Below, in pieces: positions 25,009-33,607 of a stretch of DNA of 53,368 nucleotides. The DNA is from Gammaproteobacteria bacterium. Lineage in GTDB: Bacteria; Pseudomonadota; Gammaproteobacteria; Steroidobacterales; PWYM01. The stretch lies in NCBI GenBank assembly GCA_003567855.1, contig PWYM01000144.1, forward strand, positions 1-53,368, read 5' to 3'. The position numbers were made by a program, and so were the translations under genes. Below the pieces are notes generated by a model. That model ran no database searches. It had not been told where the DNA came from and was given only the letters and a program-made list of their open reading frames with translations. Each line of letters begins with the position of its first letter. The stretch's first letter is position 1.

Positions 25009-26349
25009 TCAGCGCAGCGGCATCTCGTCCTCGAAGAAGAATTTCGGTTCACCGAAAGCCGGCTGCAACTGGTTGAGCCAGGTCGCCGTTTCGTCGTAGC
25101 GGGCGAAGAAGGGGCGTTGCACCCAGTCGGCGTTGCGGCCCTGGATGAAGCGCAGCACGAACACCTTCTCGCCGCCGATTTCGGTGACGCCCTGCACCTC
25201 GACCTTGCCGGGGTTGGCGCTCATCGACGGCCCGCGCGCGGTGCGCCCGAGGCCCGAGACCTGTTTGATCGCCCCGCGGTAGATTTCCCAGGCGCGCGCC
25301 AGCGGTACCTCGAAATAGCGCCGGGCACCGGTGTCTCGCTCGACGAACATGTAGTAGGGCACGATGCCGAGGCGCACCTGTGTCTCCCACAGCCGTGCCC
25401 AGGTGTCGGCGTCGTCGTTGATGTGGCGCAGCAGCGGCCCCTGCGCCCGCACGACTGCACCGGTGGCGCGCACGCGGCGGATCGCTTCGCGCGCGATCGG
25501 CGTTTCGAGCTCGCGCCAGTGGTTGTAGTGCGCCATCAGCGCGACGTGCTTGCCGGCACGTACCAGGCGTTCGAGCAGGCGCAGCAGGTCGTCGGCATCG
25601 GCATCGCTGACGAACCGATAGGGCCAGAAGGTCAGGGCCTTGGTGCCGATGCGGATGGTCTGGATGTGGTCGTAGGCCGGCTGGGTCAGCGCGTCGAGAT
25701 AGCCCTCGAGGTGGTGTGTCTTCATCACCATCGGGTCGCCGCCGGTGACGAGCAGGTCCGAGAGCTCCGGGTGCGCGGCGAGGTAGCGGTGCAGCTTGTC
25801 GGCTTCACCCAGCGCAAAGCGCAGCTCCTTGTCGCCCACGAACTGCGCCCATCGGAAACAGAACGTGCAGTAGCTGTGGCAGACCTGGCCCTGGCTGGGG
25901 AAGAACAGCACCGTTTCGCGGTACTTGTGCTGCAGACCGTCGACCGTCTCGTCATCGAGCCGGGGCACGTTGAGTTCCATCTGCCCCGCCGGATGCGGGT
26001 TGAGGTCGCCGCGCAGCTCGGTGGCGAGCGCGCGCACCTCGGCGCGTGACGGGTCGCCGCGCAGCAGATCGGCCATGCGCGAAAACGATTCGGGCGCGAG
26101 CATGTCGCGCTGCGGAAAGACCAGCTGGAAAATCGGATCGTCGGGCACGCGGTCCCAGTCGATCAGGTCTTCGATCACGTATTCGTTGACCCGGAAGGGC
26201 AGCACGTTGGCGACCACCTGCATCTCGAAGCGCTGCTCCGCCGGGAGTCCGGCCAGTGCCGGGATCTGGTCGAGCTGGTGGTGCGTGTAGACCTTGAACT
26301 TGCGCGGTTCCACCGCGTGCAGTCGGCGTGCATCGCGTGCGTATTCCAT
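25009..26349 (-). CDS. KamA-family radical SAM aminomutase (lysine 2,3-aminomutase-like)
   Basis: A 446-residue radical SAM enzyme with the CX3CX2C cluster at Cys157, Cys161, Cys164 (CHSYCTFCFRW), the VTGGDP SAM-contact strand and the family's C-terminal ANPGKVEV, where a lysine would hold PLP. Canonical members convert L-lysine to L-beta-lysine. No beta-lysine acetyltransferase (ablB) is nearby, and it is longer than EpmB, so neither osmolyte synthesis nor EF-P modification is supported by context. Start at 26349 has AGGAGG eight bases upstream. Transcription ends at a strong terminator. It appears monocistronic. Substrate uncertain. Confidence 0.88.
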   Translation of the reverse strand: MEYARDARRLHAVEPRKFKVYTHHQLDQIPALAGLPAEQRFEMQVVANVLPFRVNEYVIEDLIDWDRVPDDPIFQLVFPQRDMLAPESFSRMADLLRGDPSRAEVRALATELRGDLNPHPAGQMELNVPRLDDETVDGLQHKYRETVLFFPSQGQVCHSYCTFCFRWAQFVGDKELRFALGEADKLHRYLAAHPELSDLLVTGGDPMVMKTHHLEGYLDALTQPAYDHIQTIRIGTKALTFWPYRFVSDADADDLLRLLERLVRAGKHVALMAHYNHWRELETPIAREAIRRVRATGAVVRAQGPLLRHINDDADTWARLWETQVRLGIVPYYMFVERDTGARRYFEVPLARAWEIYRGAIKQVSGLGRTARGPSMSANPGKVEVQGVTEIGGEKVFVLRFIQGRNADWVQRPFFARYDETATWLNQLQPAFGEPKFFFEDEMPLR

Positions 26350-26858
26350 CGCTGCTTCCTCCTTGGCGTGTCGCGGCTCGGGCGACGGCGAAAGCCGTCC
26401 CGCAGGCGCCGTCAGTGACGATGGCGCTTAGGCGGCCTGTGCCGCGGCCTGCTCGTAATCCAGTGATGCCCCGCCGGGGCCCGGTCAGCCGGACATTGCG
26501 CCCGGCCAGTGGCGTCTCGCTTGCCCGGCTGGTCGGTGTGCGCTTGCCGTCACCTGGGGTGCCGACCGTGACCGATGGGGCGCGATCCAGACGGTTGCAA
26601 GCATAGCGACTGCGCTGCCATCTGGCCACAGCAAGCGCGAAAATATCTCAATCGGGCATAAAAAAACGCGAAAATGCTGCTAACTGTTCGTATCGTCCAT
26701 GTGCTCGCTGCTTCGAATGCCGGCAGTGAAGATGCAGGCCGCAGCGGAGTTTCTTCCGGAAGCGCCCGAATAGTGCGCTCGGCGCGCTGCGGGGGGTGGT
26801 CTACCGTGTGTCACGCGGCCCGGCGTGCGGGCCGGGCAAGGATGCCGGGAGGTCACAC
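26350..26858. other. Long intergenic region KamA / SRPBCC
   Basis: This 509-bp gap lies between divergent genes. Frames crossing it are short or look like shadows. The central part (about 26636-26700) is markedly A/T-rich against a GC-rich background and holds a 9-bp direct repeat. No RNA gene or clear promoter hexamers are recognised. It most likely carries the control regions for both genes. Confidence 0.5.
26636..26675. repeat. Direct repeat CGCGAAAAT in A/T-rich patch
   Basis: CGCGAAAAT occurs at 26636-26644 and 26667-26675, 31 bp apart start to start (about three helical turns), around an A-run. It could be a pair of regulator sites. Confidence 0.35.
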
Positions 26859-27323
26859 ATGCACCGACGTCGTTTTCGCCTCGAGGTCGAGGCGCCGCTC
26901 GAACACGTGCACACCGCCCTCGCCGCCGTGCACTGGCCCCGGCTGGAGTCCGATGCACGCCTGCGGCCGGGGCTCCGGTTCACCCGCCGTGAGGGTCGTG
27001 TCGAATACCGCGGGCGCATCATCGACTGTCAGTCGCCGCTCAGGCTCACGCTGCGGGAGTTGCTTCTGGCGCCTTGGCCGGTGCTGCGAATGTATGCGCG
27101 CTACAGCCTCGAACCCACGCGTACCGGCACCCTGGTGCTCGTCGAGTGGCGCCTGACATTGTTCGCGCCCGGTCGCGTCGCGCCCTGGCTGTGGGTGGCG
27201 CGTGCCACCGAGGAGGCGCATTACCGCCTGCGTCGCGCGCGCGTACACGCCGAGTTCGCGGCCGAGCGGGCATTGCGCGGCCAGGGGGCGGCGCCTCGCG
27301 CGGCCGGGGGCGTGGCGCGTTAA
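26859..27323 (+). CDS. SRPBCC (START/Bet v1-like) family protein
   Basis: ATG 26859 has a strong GGGAGG site six bases upstream, so the track start at 26796 is rejected; the product has 154 residues. It opens FRLEVEAPLEHVHTALAAVHWP and continues with alternating strands (RVEYRGRIIDCQSPLRLTLREL, GTLVLVEWRLTLFAPG) and a final long helix (ATEEAHYRLRRARVHAEFAAE), the helix-grip order of polyketide-cyclase/START-like proteins. Such folds bind hydrophobic ligands. No specific ligand or partner can be named. The next gene is 101 bp downstream. Confidence 0.75.
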   Translation: MHRRRFRLEVEAPLEHVHTALAAVHWPRLESDARLRPGLRFTRREGRVEYRGRIIDCQSPLRLTLRELLLAPWPVLRMYARYSLEPTRTGTLVLVEWRLTLFAPGRVAPWLWVARATEEAHYRLRRARVHAEFAAERALRGQGAAPRAAGGVAR

Positions 27324-27424
27324 GTGCCGGGTCCCGGCGCCGCCGGTGTGCAGACGGGACTACCGGGCACCGGGCTTTTCTGGCAGCTTGAGCGCTTCGT
27401 CGCCGCCGGAGCCCAGCGCGCCTG

Positions 27425-29287
27425 ATGCCCGCCCTGCCTGATCCACACGCGCTGGCCGCGCTGCTGCTCGCTGTCGGCGCGCTGGTGCTGTTCTCGCGCG
27501 ACCGCATCCCGCTGGAGGCCACGGGCCTGGGCGTGCTGCTCGTGCTGCTGCTGATGTTCCAGCTGTTCCCGTACGAGGTGCGCGGCCAGGCCCTCGCGCC
27601 CACGGTTTTCCTCGCGGGCTTCGGTAACTCCGCCCTGATCACGATCATCTCGCTGCTGATCTGTGCCAAGGGGCTCGAGTGCACGGGGGCCCTGCAGCCG
27701 GTCGCCCAGACACTGGCGCGTAACTGGAAGACGCATCCACGGCTCGTATTCCTCGCCACGCTGGTGCTCGCGGCCGTGCTGAGCATGTTCCTGAACAACA
27801 CGCCGCTGGTGGCGATGCTGCTGCCCATCCTGGTGACGGTCTGCCTGCGCACCGGTGTGCCGTCTTCGGGTGTGCTGATGCCAGTCGGGTACGCGACGAT
27901 CATCGGCGGCATGTGTACGACGATCGGCACTTCGACCAACCTGCTGGTCGTCGGGCTCGCGTCGGATTTCGGCGTCGCCGACTTCGGAATGTTCGACTTC
28001 TTCGTGCCGGCGGTGCTTGCCGCCAGCGTGGGCATCGTGTTTTTGTGGCTGGTCGCGCCGAGGCTCGTGCCCAACCGCCGGCCGCCGATGCCGGACAATT
28101 CGCCGCGCGCGTTCCGCGGGGTGCTGCGCGTGGAGGAAGACAGCTACCCGGCAGGCCGCTCGCTGATGGAGGTGCTCGCGCGCACCGACAACCGGATGCG
28201 CGTGGACCGCATCGAGCGCGGCGAGGGCGGGCCACGTCTTGCGCGGCTGCCCAACGTGCACATTCAGCCGGGAGATCGCCTCTACGTCGTCGACACGCCC
28301 GAAAATCTCAAGGAGTTCGAGAAGCTGTTGCAGGCGCCGCTCTACGGCGGTGTGGACTTTTCTCGCCAGGTGGCCGAAGGCGCCGAACTCGATGCCGGCG
28401 GGGAACGTCTCGCCGAAGTTGTGGTGCGACCGGGCTCGCCACTGGACGGCCAGCGGCTCGACCGCGCCGAGTTCCTCAACCGCTACCGGTTGCAGCCGCT
28501 GGCGGTACATCGCCCGCGCGCGGCCGAAGGGCAGGAGGAAGGCGAAGATCCGGCGCGCATGGATCCCGCCCGGCTGCTGCGCGGCGGCGACGTGGTGCTG
28601 GTGCAGGGCAACCGCCGCCACATCCGCGCGTTGCAGGCCAGCGGCAAGCTGCTGGTGCTCGACGGCCAGATGGACCTGCCGCGCACCGAGAAGGCCACCC
28701 TGTCGCTGATGATCGTCGGTGCGGTGGTCGTTTTCGCGGCCTTCGGGCTGGTGCCCATCGCGGTCGGTGCGGTCGCCGGCGTGGCGGCGATGCTGGTCAC
28801 GCGGTGCCTGGACTGGGCGCAGCTGCGCGAAGCCCTGGACCGCAAGCTCATCATGGTGATCGTCGCGGCACTGGGGCTTGGCCAGGCGCTGTTCGTCACC
28901 GGTGCCACCGACTGGCTCGCGTCGTGGTTCGTGTTCACGGTGGGTGACCTGCCGGTGCCGCTGGTGCTCGCCGGGCTGATGCTCGCGTGGGCGCTGCTCA
29001 CCGAGCTCGTCACCAACAACGCCGCGGCGGTGATCGGTACGCCCATTGCCATCGCGATTGCCCAGCAGCTTGGCGTGGATCCCGTGCCTTTCGTGCTCGC
29101 GGTGCTTTTCGCCGCGAACATGAGCTATCTCACGCCCATGGGTTACCAGACGAACCTGCTCGTGCTGTCGGCCGGCGGCTACCGCTTTACCGACTTTTTC
29201 CGCATCGGCATTCCGCTGCAGCTGCTGATGTGGCTGTCGCTGTCGCTGCTGCTGCCGCTCCTGTACGACCTCACGCCGATCGGTTGA
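27425..29287 (+). CDS. SLC13-family permease with RCK_C domains (first copy)
   Basis: A 620-residue inner-membrane transporter of the divalent anion/Na+ symporter superfamily. N-terminal helices include the NNTPLVAMLLPILV and TTIGTSTNLLVVG signature (SNT-type Na+ motif), repeated in the second half as VTNNAAAVIGTPIAIA and TPMGYQTNLLV. Between the halves are two TrkA-C/RCK_C-like cytoplasmic modules (about 225-295 and 310-410). Substrates in this family include sulfate, di- and tricarboxylates. Sulfate would fit the cys genes 4-6 kb downstream, but that is inference. It is followed at 61 bp by the zinc-peptidase operon. Confidence 0.9.
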   Translation: MPALPDPHALAALLLAVGALVLFSRDRIPLEATGLGVLLVLLLMFQLFPYEVRGQALAPTVFLAGFGNSALITIISLLICAKGLECTGALQPVAQTLARNWKTHPRLVFLATLVLAAVLSMFLNNTPLVAMLLPILVTVCLRTGVPSSGVLMPVGYATIIGGMCTTIGTSTNLLVVGLASDFGVADFGMFDFFVPAVLAASVGIVFLWLVAPRLVPNRRPPMPDNSPRAFRGVLRVEEDSYPAGRSLMEVLARTDNRMRVDRIERGEGGPRLARLPNVHIQPGDRLYVVDTPENLKEFEKLLQAPLYGGVDFSRQVAEGAELDAGGERLAEVVVRPGSPLDGQRLDRAEFLNRYRLQPLAVHRPRAAEGQEEGEDPARMDPARLLRGGDVVLVQGNRRHIRALQASGKLLVLDGQMDLPRTEKATLSLMIVGAVVVFAAFGLVPIAVGAVAGVAAMLVTRCLDWAQLREALDRKLIMVIVAALGLGQALFVTGATDWLASWFVFTVGDLPVPLVLAGLMLAWALLTELVTNNAAAVIGTPIAIAIAQQLGVDPVPFVLAVLFAANMSYLTPMGYQTNLLVLSAGGYRFTDFFRIGIPLQLLMWLSLSLLLPLLYDLTPIG

Positions 29288-29348
29288 CCGGTGGCCCGCA
29301 CGTGTTCCAATTGCCGTTGCGGCGTAACCCCCCGGAGTCCCTGACCCG

Positions 29349-30443
29349 ATGCGGACATTCACCTGTACCTGTGGCAACCGCCTGTTCTTCGAGAACCACC
29401 GCTGCGTGGCCTGCGGCCGTGATACCGGTTTCGTTCCGGAGTTCGGCGAGCTGGTGGCCATCGAGGGCAGCGACGCCGCGGGCTGGCGAGCGCTGCATCC
29501 GAGGCTCGCCGGCCGCCAGTTCCGCCGCTGCTCGAACTACGCGCACCAAGGCGTATGCAACTGGATGGTGTCGGATGACGAGGATCACGCGTTCTGCCAG
29601 GCGTGCCGGCTCAACCAGGTCATTCCGGACCTCACGCGGCCCATGCATCGGCTGTACTGGGCGCGCATAGAGGCAGCCAAGCGACGCCTGATCTATGAAC
29701 TCAACGTGCTGGAGCTGCCGGTTTTCTCGCGGATGGTCGATCCCGAGAAGGGACTGGGCTTCGCCTTCATGGCGGATGCCGCGCCGGTGCAGGAGTTCAG
29801 CGACCCGCTCGAGGGCAACTCGCGTGTATTGACCGGCCACAACCAGGGGCTGATCACGATCAACATCGCCGAAGCCGACGACATCGCGCGCGAGAACATG
29901 CGCCAGAGCATGGGCGAACGTTACCGGTCGCTGCTCGGACATTTCAGGCATGAGATCGGGCACTACTACTGGCTGCTGCTGGTCAGCGATGCGCCGGCGC
30001 TGCTCGAAGCGTTCCGGCAGTCCTTCGGCGACGAGCGTGCCGACTACCAGCAGGCGCTCGATGCCTACTACGCGAACGGACCGCTCACGGACTGGCCACA
30101 ACACTTCATCAGCGCCTATGCTTCATCCCATCCGTGGGAAGACTGGGCCGAAACCTTCAGCCACTACCTGCACATGACCGACACGCTGGAAGCCGCCGTG
30201 CAGCTGCGTTTCAGTGCCGTGGATCTCTCCGACCGGAGCCTCGGCAACTTCGACGCGTGGCTGTCGGCTTGGGTCGAGCTCACCACCGGGCTGAACGAGC
30301 TCAACCGCTGCATGGGTCACAGCGACCTGTATCCCTTCGTGCTGTCACCGGGCGCACGCGCGAAGCTGTACTGCGTGCACGAGCTGCTGACCGTCAATTC
30401 CGCCCGACCGCTGCGAGAACTCGGGGTCGTGACCCATGCCTGA
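29349..30443 (+). CDS. Zinc-ribbon putative zinc-binding metallopeptidase (COG4307-like)
   Basis: A 364-residue protein. The N-terminus has a Cys4 ribbon (CTCGNRLFFENHRCVACG), then a second Cys-rich patch (RRCSNYAHQGVCNW, FCQACR). The catalytic zinc motif HEIGH is at 201-205 (FRHEIGHYYW), with a likely third ligand in HPWEDWAETFSHYLH. This is the family regularly encoded beside COG2308 ATP-grasp and alpha-E proteins. It ends by overlapping the ATP-grasp start by 8 bp, so the genes are coupled. It probably cleaves a peptide or conjugate made or modified by its partners; no substrate is known to me. Confidence 0.88.
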   Translation: MRTFTCTCGNRLFFENHRCVACGRDTGFVPEFGELVAIEGSDAAGWRALHPRLAGRQFRRCSNYAHQGVCNWMVSDDEDHAFCQACRLNQVIPDLTRPMHRLYWARIEAAKRRLIYELNVLELPVFSRMVDPEKGLGFAFMADAAPVQEFSDPLEGNSRVLTGHNQGLITINIAEADDIARENMRQSMGERYRSLLGHFRHEIGHYYWLLLVSDAPALLEAFRQSFGDERADYQQALDAYYANGPLTDWPQHFISAYASSHPWEDWAETFSHYLHMTDTLEAAVQLRFSAVDLSDRSLGNFDAWLSAWVELTTGLNELNRCMGHSDLYPFVLSPGARAKLYCVHELLTVNSARPLRELGVVTHA

Positions 30444-31896
30444 TCTCCTGCACGGCTACGATCCCGGTGCCTGCTGGGATGAGCTGCTCCGCGGCGACGG
30501 CCGCGCCCGGCCCGGCGCCGCGAGCCTGATGACGTACCTTGCGTCGCTGGACCCCGATGAACTGCTGGTGCGCCAGGACGCCGCCGATCTCGCGATCAAG
30601 GCGATGGGCATCACCTTCACGGTCTACCACCAGGAGGAAGGCTCCATAGACCGCGCGTGGCCGCTCGACATCATCCCCAGGGTGCTGTCGGCGCGCGAGT
30701 GGTCGCGTATCCACAAGGGCCTGGAGCAGCGCGTGCGCGCGCTCAACTGCTTCATCGATGACATCTACCACGATCGGCGCATCGTCGCGGACGGCTGGTT
30801 TCCGGGCGGCTACATCGACGACAACAGCAACTACCGCGCCGAGTGCCAGGGCGTGTCGCCACCGCTCGGGGTATGGGCGCACGTCTGCGGCAGTGACCTG
30901 GTCCGCGACGCCGACGGCACCGTGTATGTGCTCGAGGACAACCTGCGAGTGCCGTCGGGCGTCGCCTACATGCTGGAGAACCGCAAGGTCATCAAGCGCG
31001 TGTTCCCGGAGCTCTTCGAGCGCAGCACCATTCTGCCGGTCGACGACTATCCGTCGCAGCTCTTCGATACGCTAGCGGCGCTGTCGCCGCGACCCGCCGA
31101 CTACCCGGAGGTGGTCGTACTTACGCCGGGCATCTACAACTCCGCCTACTTCGAGCACACTCACCTCGCGCAGCAGATGGGCTGTGAACTCGTCGAGGGC
31201 CGTGACCTCGTCGTCGGCGACGACGACTGCGTCTACCTGCGCACGGTCGCCGGTCTGACGCGCGTCGACGTCATCTACCGGCGCGTCGACGACCAGTTCA
31301 TCGACCCGGAGGTATTCCGCGAGGACTCGATGCTGGGCGTGCGCGGCCTGATGCGCGCATGGAAGGCGGGCAACGTCGCGCTGGCCAATGCGCCCGGCGC
31401 GGGCGTCGCCGACGACAAGCTCGTCTATACCTACGTCCCCGACATGATCCGCTACTATCTGGGCGAGAAGCCGTTGCTGCCGAACGTGCCGTCGTGGCGC
31501 TGCGCGGACGCCGAAGCGCGCGCCTACGTGCTCGACAACCTGCATGATCTCGTCGTCAAGCCGGTCAACGAGTCGGGCGGCTACGGCATGCTGATCGGTC
31601 CCGCATCGACGCGCGCCGAACGCGACGAGTTCGCCGCGCGCGTCAGGCGCCGGCCGCGCGACTACATCGCCCAGCCCACGCTTGCGCTGTCGACGACGCC
31701 TACGCTGGTCGGCAATCGGATCGAACCCCGCCACGTGGACCTGCGCCCGTTCATCCTGTCCAGTGACCGCTGCCAGATCACCACCGGCGGGCTCACGCGG
31801 GTGGCGATGCGCAAGGGCTCGCTGATCGTGAACTCCTCGCAGGGCGGCGGCAGCAAAGACACCTGGGTGGTGTCGGCTGCACGGGGGGTGCGCTGA
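30436..31896 (+). CDS. Circularly permuted ATP-grasp protein (COG2308, DUF404/DUF407)
   Basis: A 486-residue ATP-grasp ligase-like protein. Visible blocks: GITFTVYHQEEGSIDRAWPLDIIPR, ALNCFIDDIYHDRRIVADG, VLEDNLRVPSGVAYMLENR, VVKPVNESGGYGMLIGP and the C-terminal RHVDLRPFILSSD...GGLTRVAMRKGSLIVNSSQGGGSKDTWV. The family is predicted to form amide bonds on a peptide or small molecule and occurs with alpha-E proteins, transglutaminase-like peptidases and metallopeptidases. Here the set is peptidase, ATP-grasp, alpha-E, all overlapping; the transglutaminase-like member is absent. ATP 434... binding Lys and Asn residues sit in VVKPVNE. Confidence 0.92.
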   Translation: MPDLLHGYDPGACWDELLRGDGRARPGAASLMTYLASLDPDELLVRQDAADLAIKAMGITFTVYHQEEGSIDRAWPLDIIPRVLSAREWSRIHKGLEQRVRALNCFIDDIYHDRRIVADGWFPGGYIDDNSNYRAECQGVSPPLGVWAHVCGSDLVRDADGTVYVLEDNLRVPSGVAYMLENRKVIKRVFPELFERSTILPVDDYPSQLFDTLAALSPRPADYPEVVVLTPGIYNSAYFEHTHLAQQMGCELVEGRDLVVGDDDCVYLRTVAGLTRVDVIYRRVDDQFIDPEVFREDSMLGVRGLMRAWKAGNVALANAPGAGVADDKLVYTYVPDMIRYYLGEKPLLPNVPSWRCADAEARAYVLDNLHDLVVKPVNESGGYGMLIGPASTRAERDEFAARVRRRPRDYIAQPTLALSTTPTLVGNRIEPRHVDLRPFILSSDRCQITTGGLTRVAMRKGSLIVNSSQGGGSKDTWVVSAARGVR

Positions 31897-32840
31897 TGCT
31901 GTCGCGGGTCGCAGAAAACCTCTACTGGCTCGCCCGCTACATGGAACGCGCCGAGAACACCGCGCGGCTGATCCTCGTCAACGCCAACCTGCTGCTCGAC
32001 CTGCCACGCGGCGTGTCCCCCGGCTGGGCGCCGCTGGTGCGCATCGTCGATGGCATCGAGGCGTACCGCGAGAGCGGCCGCAAGTTCACCGAGCGTGGCG
32101 TGACCGGCTTCCTCGTCGGTGACGTGTCCAACCCCGGTTCCATCGTCTCGTGCCTGTCGTCTGCGCGCGAGGATGCGCGCACGGTGCGTGACAGCATCCC
32201 GCGTGAGGTGTGGGAGCACGTGAACGACCTGCACCTGTACGCGCTGGCGCACCTCAAGGGCGGTGTGCTCAAGAGCGAGCGTCACCGGCACCTGCAGACG
32301 GTGATCCAGGGCGCCCAGACCTTCACCGGCATGCTCGAGGGCACGATGAACACGGGCCTGGGCCACGCGTTCCTGTGCACCGGCCGCTACCTCGAACGCG
32401 CCGACATGACCAGCCGCATCGTCAACGTACGCTCCGAGCCGCTGTTGCAGGACGAGGGTATAGAAGGCCTGCGCCCGTTCGAGAACATCCAGTGGATGAG
32501 CGTGCTGAAGTCGCTCACCGCCTACCAGATGTATCGCCTGCGGATGCGGATGCGTGTCAACCAGGCGGCGGTGCTGCAGTTCCTCGTGCTGGATGAGGAG
32601 TTCCCGCGTGCGCTGCTGTACTGCGTGAATGCGGCCGAGGCGCAGATTTCGCGCCTGCCCGAGCCCGATGACACGCTGCGCGTGATCGCGCGCGTCAAAC
32701 GCCAGCTGCGTGAGAGCCGGTTACAGCGCGTGACGGTGGACAGCCTGGGCGGCTATATCGACGCGCTGCAGGCGGGGCTGGCGGAGGTGCACGATGCGCT
32801 GGTCGCCGCCTACTTCGACCCCGACATCACGACCGACTGA
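31896..32840 (+). CDS. Alpha-E domain protein (DUF403)
   Basis: A 314-residue, almost wholly helical protein. [26 protein letters not shown] is the diagnostic N-terminus, repeated internally in [18 protein letters not shown]. The ATG overlaps the ATP-grasp stop by one base (TGATG). Alpha-E proteins are constant partners of COG2308 ATP-grasp proteins and may be subunits or carriers in the same reaction. Its last 31 bp overlap the convergent cysH gene, so both C-termini are encoded on opposite strands of the same DNA. Confidence 0.92.
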   Translation: MLSRVAENLYWLARYMERAENTARLILVNANLLLDLPRGVSPGWAPLVRIVDGIEAYRESGRKFTERGVTGFLVGDVSNPGSIVSCLSSAREDARTVRDSIPREVWEHVNDLHLYALAHLKGGVLKSERHRHLQTVIQGAQTFTGMLEGTMNTGLGHAFLCTGRYLERADMTSRIVNVRSEPLLQDEGIEGLRPFENIQWMSVLKSLTAYQMYRLRMRMRVNQAAVLQFLVLDEEFPRALLYCVNAAEAQISRLPEPDDTLRVIARVKRQLRESRLQRVTVDSLGGYIDALQAGLAEVHDALVAAYFDPDITTD

Positions 32841-33607
32841 GCGGCTTCCACGCGCTGTGGGCCGGGTGCTGCACTGTCTCCGGCGCCGCCGAAGTCCATC
32901 AGGTGTATGCCGCATTCGCGGCGCAGCCCGAAGAACCGCAGTTCCGACGGGTCGTCGACCTCGTGCAGCGCGCGGGTGGTGTGCACGTCACCGATGGACG
33001 CGTAGCCGCGGTGCCAGAGCGGGTGGTAGGGCAGGTCGTGGTCGCGCAGGTAGCGGTAGATGTCGCGGTCGGTCCAGTCGGCGATGGGGTGGACCTTGCA
33101 GCGTCCGCCGCGTGCCACCAGCAGCGACGTCTCGGCGCGTTCATCCGCCTGGCTGCGCCGCAGGCCCGCGAACCACGTACCGACGCCGATCTCGTCCAGC
33201 GCGCGCTGTAGCGGCTCGACCTTGTTCTCCAGGTTGTACGCGTCTATGCCCTCGGCGCCGTGTTCCCAGCGCCGGCCCGCTACGGCTTCCTGCCATGCGG
33301 GGCTGCGCCGCGCGCGGTAGACCCTCAGATCCAGCGATAGCCGGGTCGTGAGCGTGTCGATGAAGCGGTAGGTCTCCGGAAACAGGTAGCCGGTATCGAC
33401 GAGGATCACCGGTATGTCCGGTCGCTCGCGCGTGACCAGGTGCAGCATCACCGCCGACTGCGCACCGAAACTCGATGTGAGTGCGAAGGCACCGGGCAGG
33501 TGTTCCAGCGCCCAGCGTACGCGCCCCCGCGCATCGAGGCGCGCAAGCGTGGCTTCGACGCCGCTGGCGTCTGCGTGCGCCCGTGGTGCGCCGGAACCGT
33601 CAGGCAT
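32810..33607 (-). CDS. cysH: Phosphoadenosine phosphosulfate reductase
   Basis: Reduces PAPS to sulfite using thioredoxin. The true start is ATG 33607, overlapping the cysI stop by 8 bp; 265 residues (E. coli 244). Motifs: [16 protein letters not shown] (PAPS loop), [13 protein letters not shown], the KVEPL region, and the catalytic RRECGIHL near the C-terminus. The two CC pairs of APS reductases are absent, so this is the cluster-free PAPS-specific type. Last gene of cysJIH. The C-terminus extends past ECGIH by about 30 residues and overlaps the alpha-E gene. Confidence 0.95.
   Translation of the reverse strand: MPDGSGAPRAHADASGVEATLARLDARGRVRWALEHLPGAFALTSSFGAQSAVMLHLVTRERPDIPVILVDTGYLFPETYRFIDTLTTRLSLDLRVYRARRSPAWQEAVAGRRWEHGAEGIDAYNLENKVEPLQRALDEIGVGTWFAGLRRSQADERAETSLLVARGGRCKVHPIADWTDRDIYRYLRDHDLPYHPLWHRGYASIGDVHTTRALHEVDDPSELRFFGLRRECGIHLMDFGGAGDSAAPGPQRVEAAQSVVMSGSK

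Noticed and set aside
26674-27156. 160-codon ORF in the KamA/SRPBCC gap
   Set aside because: Overlaps the SRPBCC gene in another frame, lacks a ribosome site, and its composition is random-looking.
27320-29461. 713-codon minus-strand ORF
   Set aside because: Shadow of the SLC13 permease; Gln/His/Arg-rich translation typical of antisense reads of membrane proteins.
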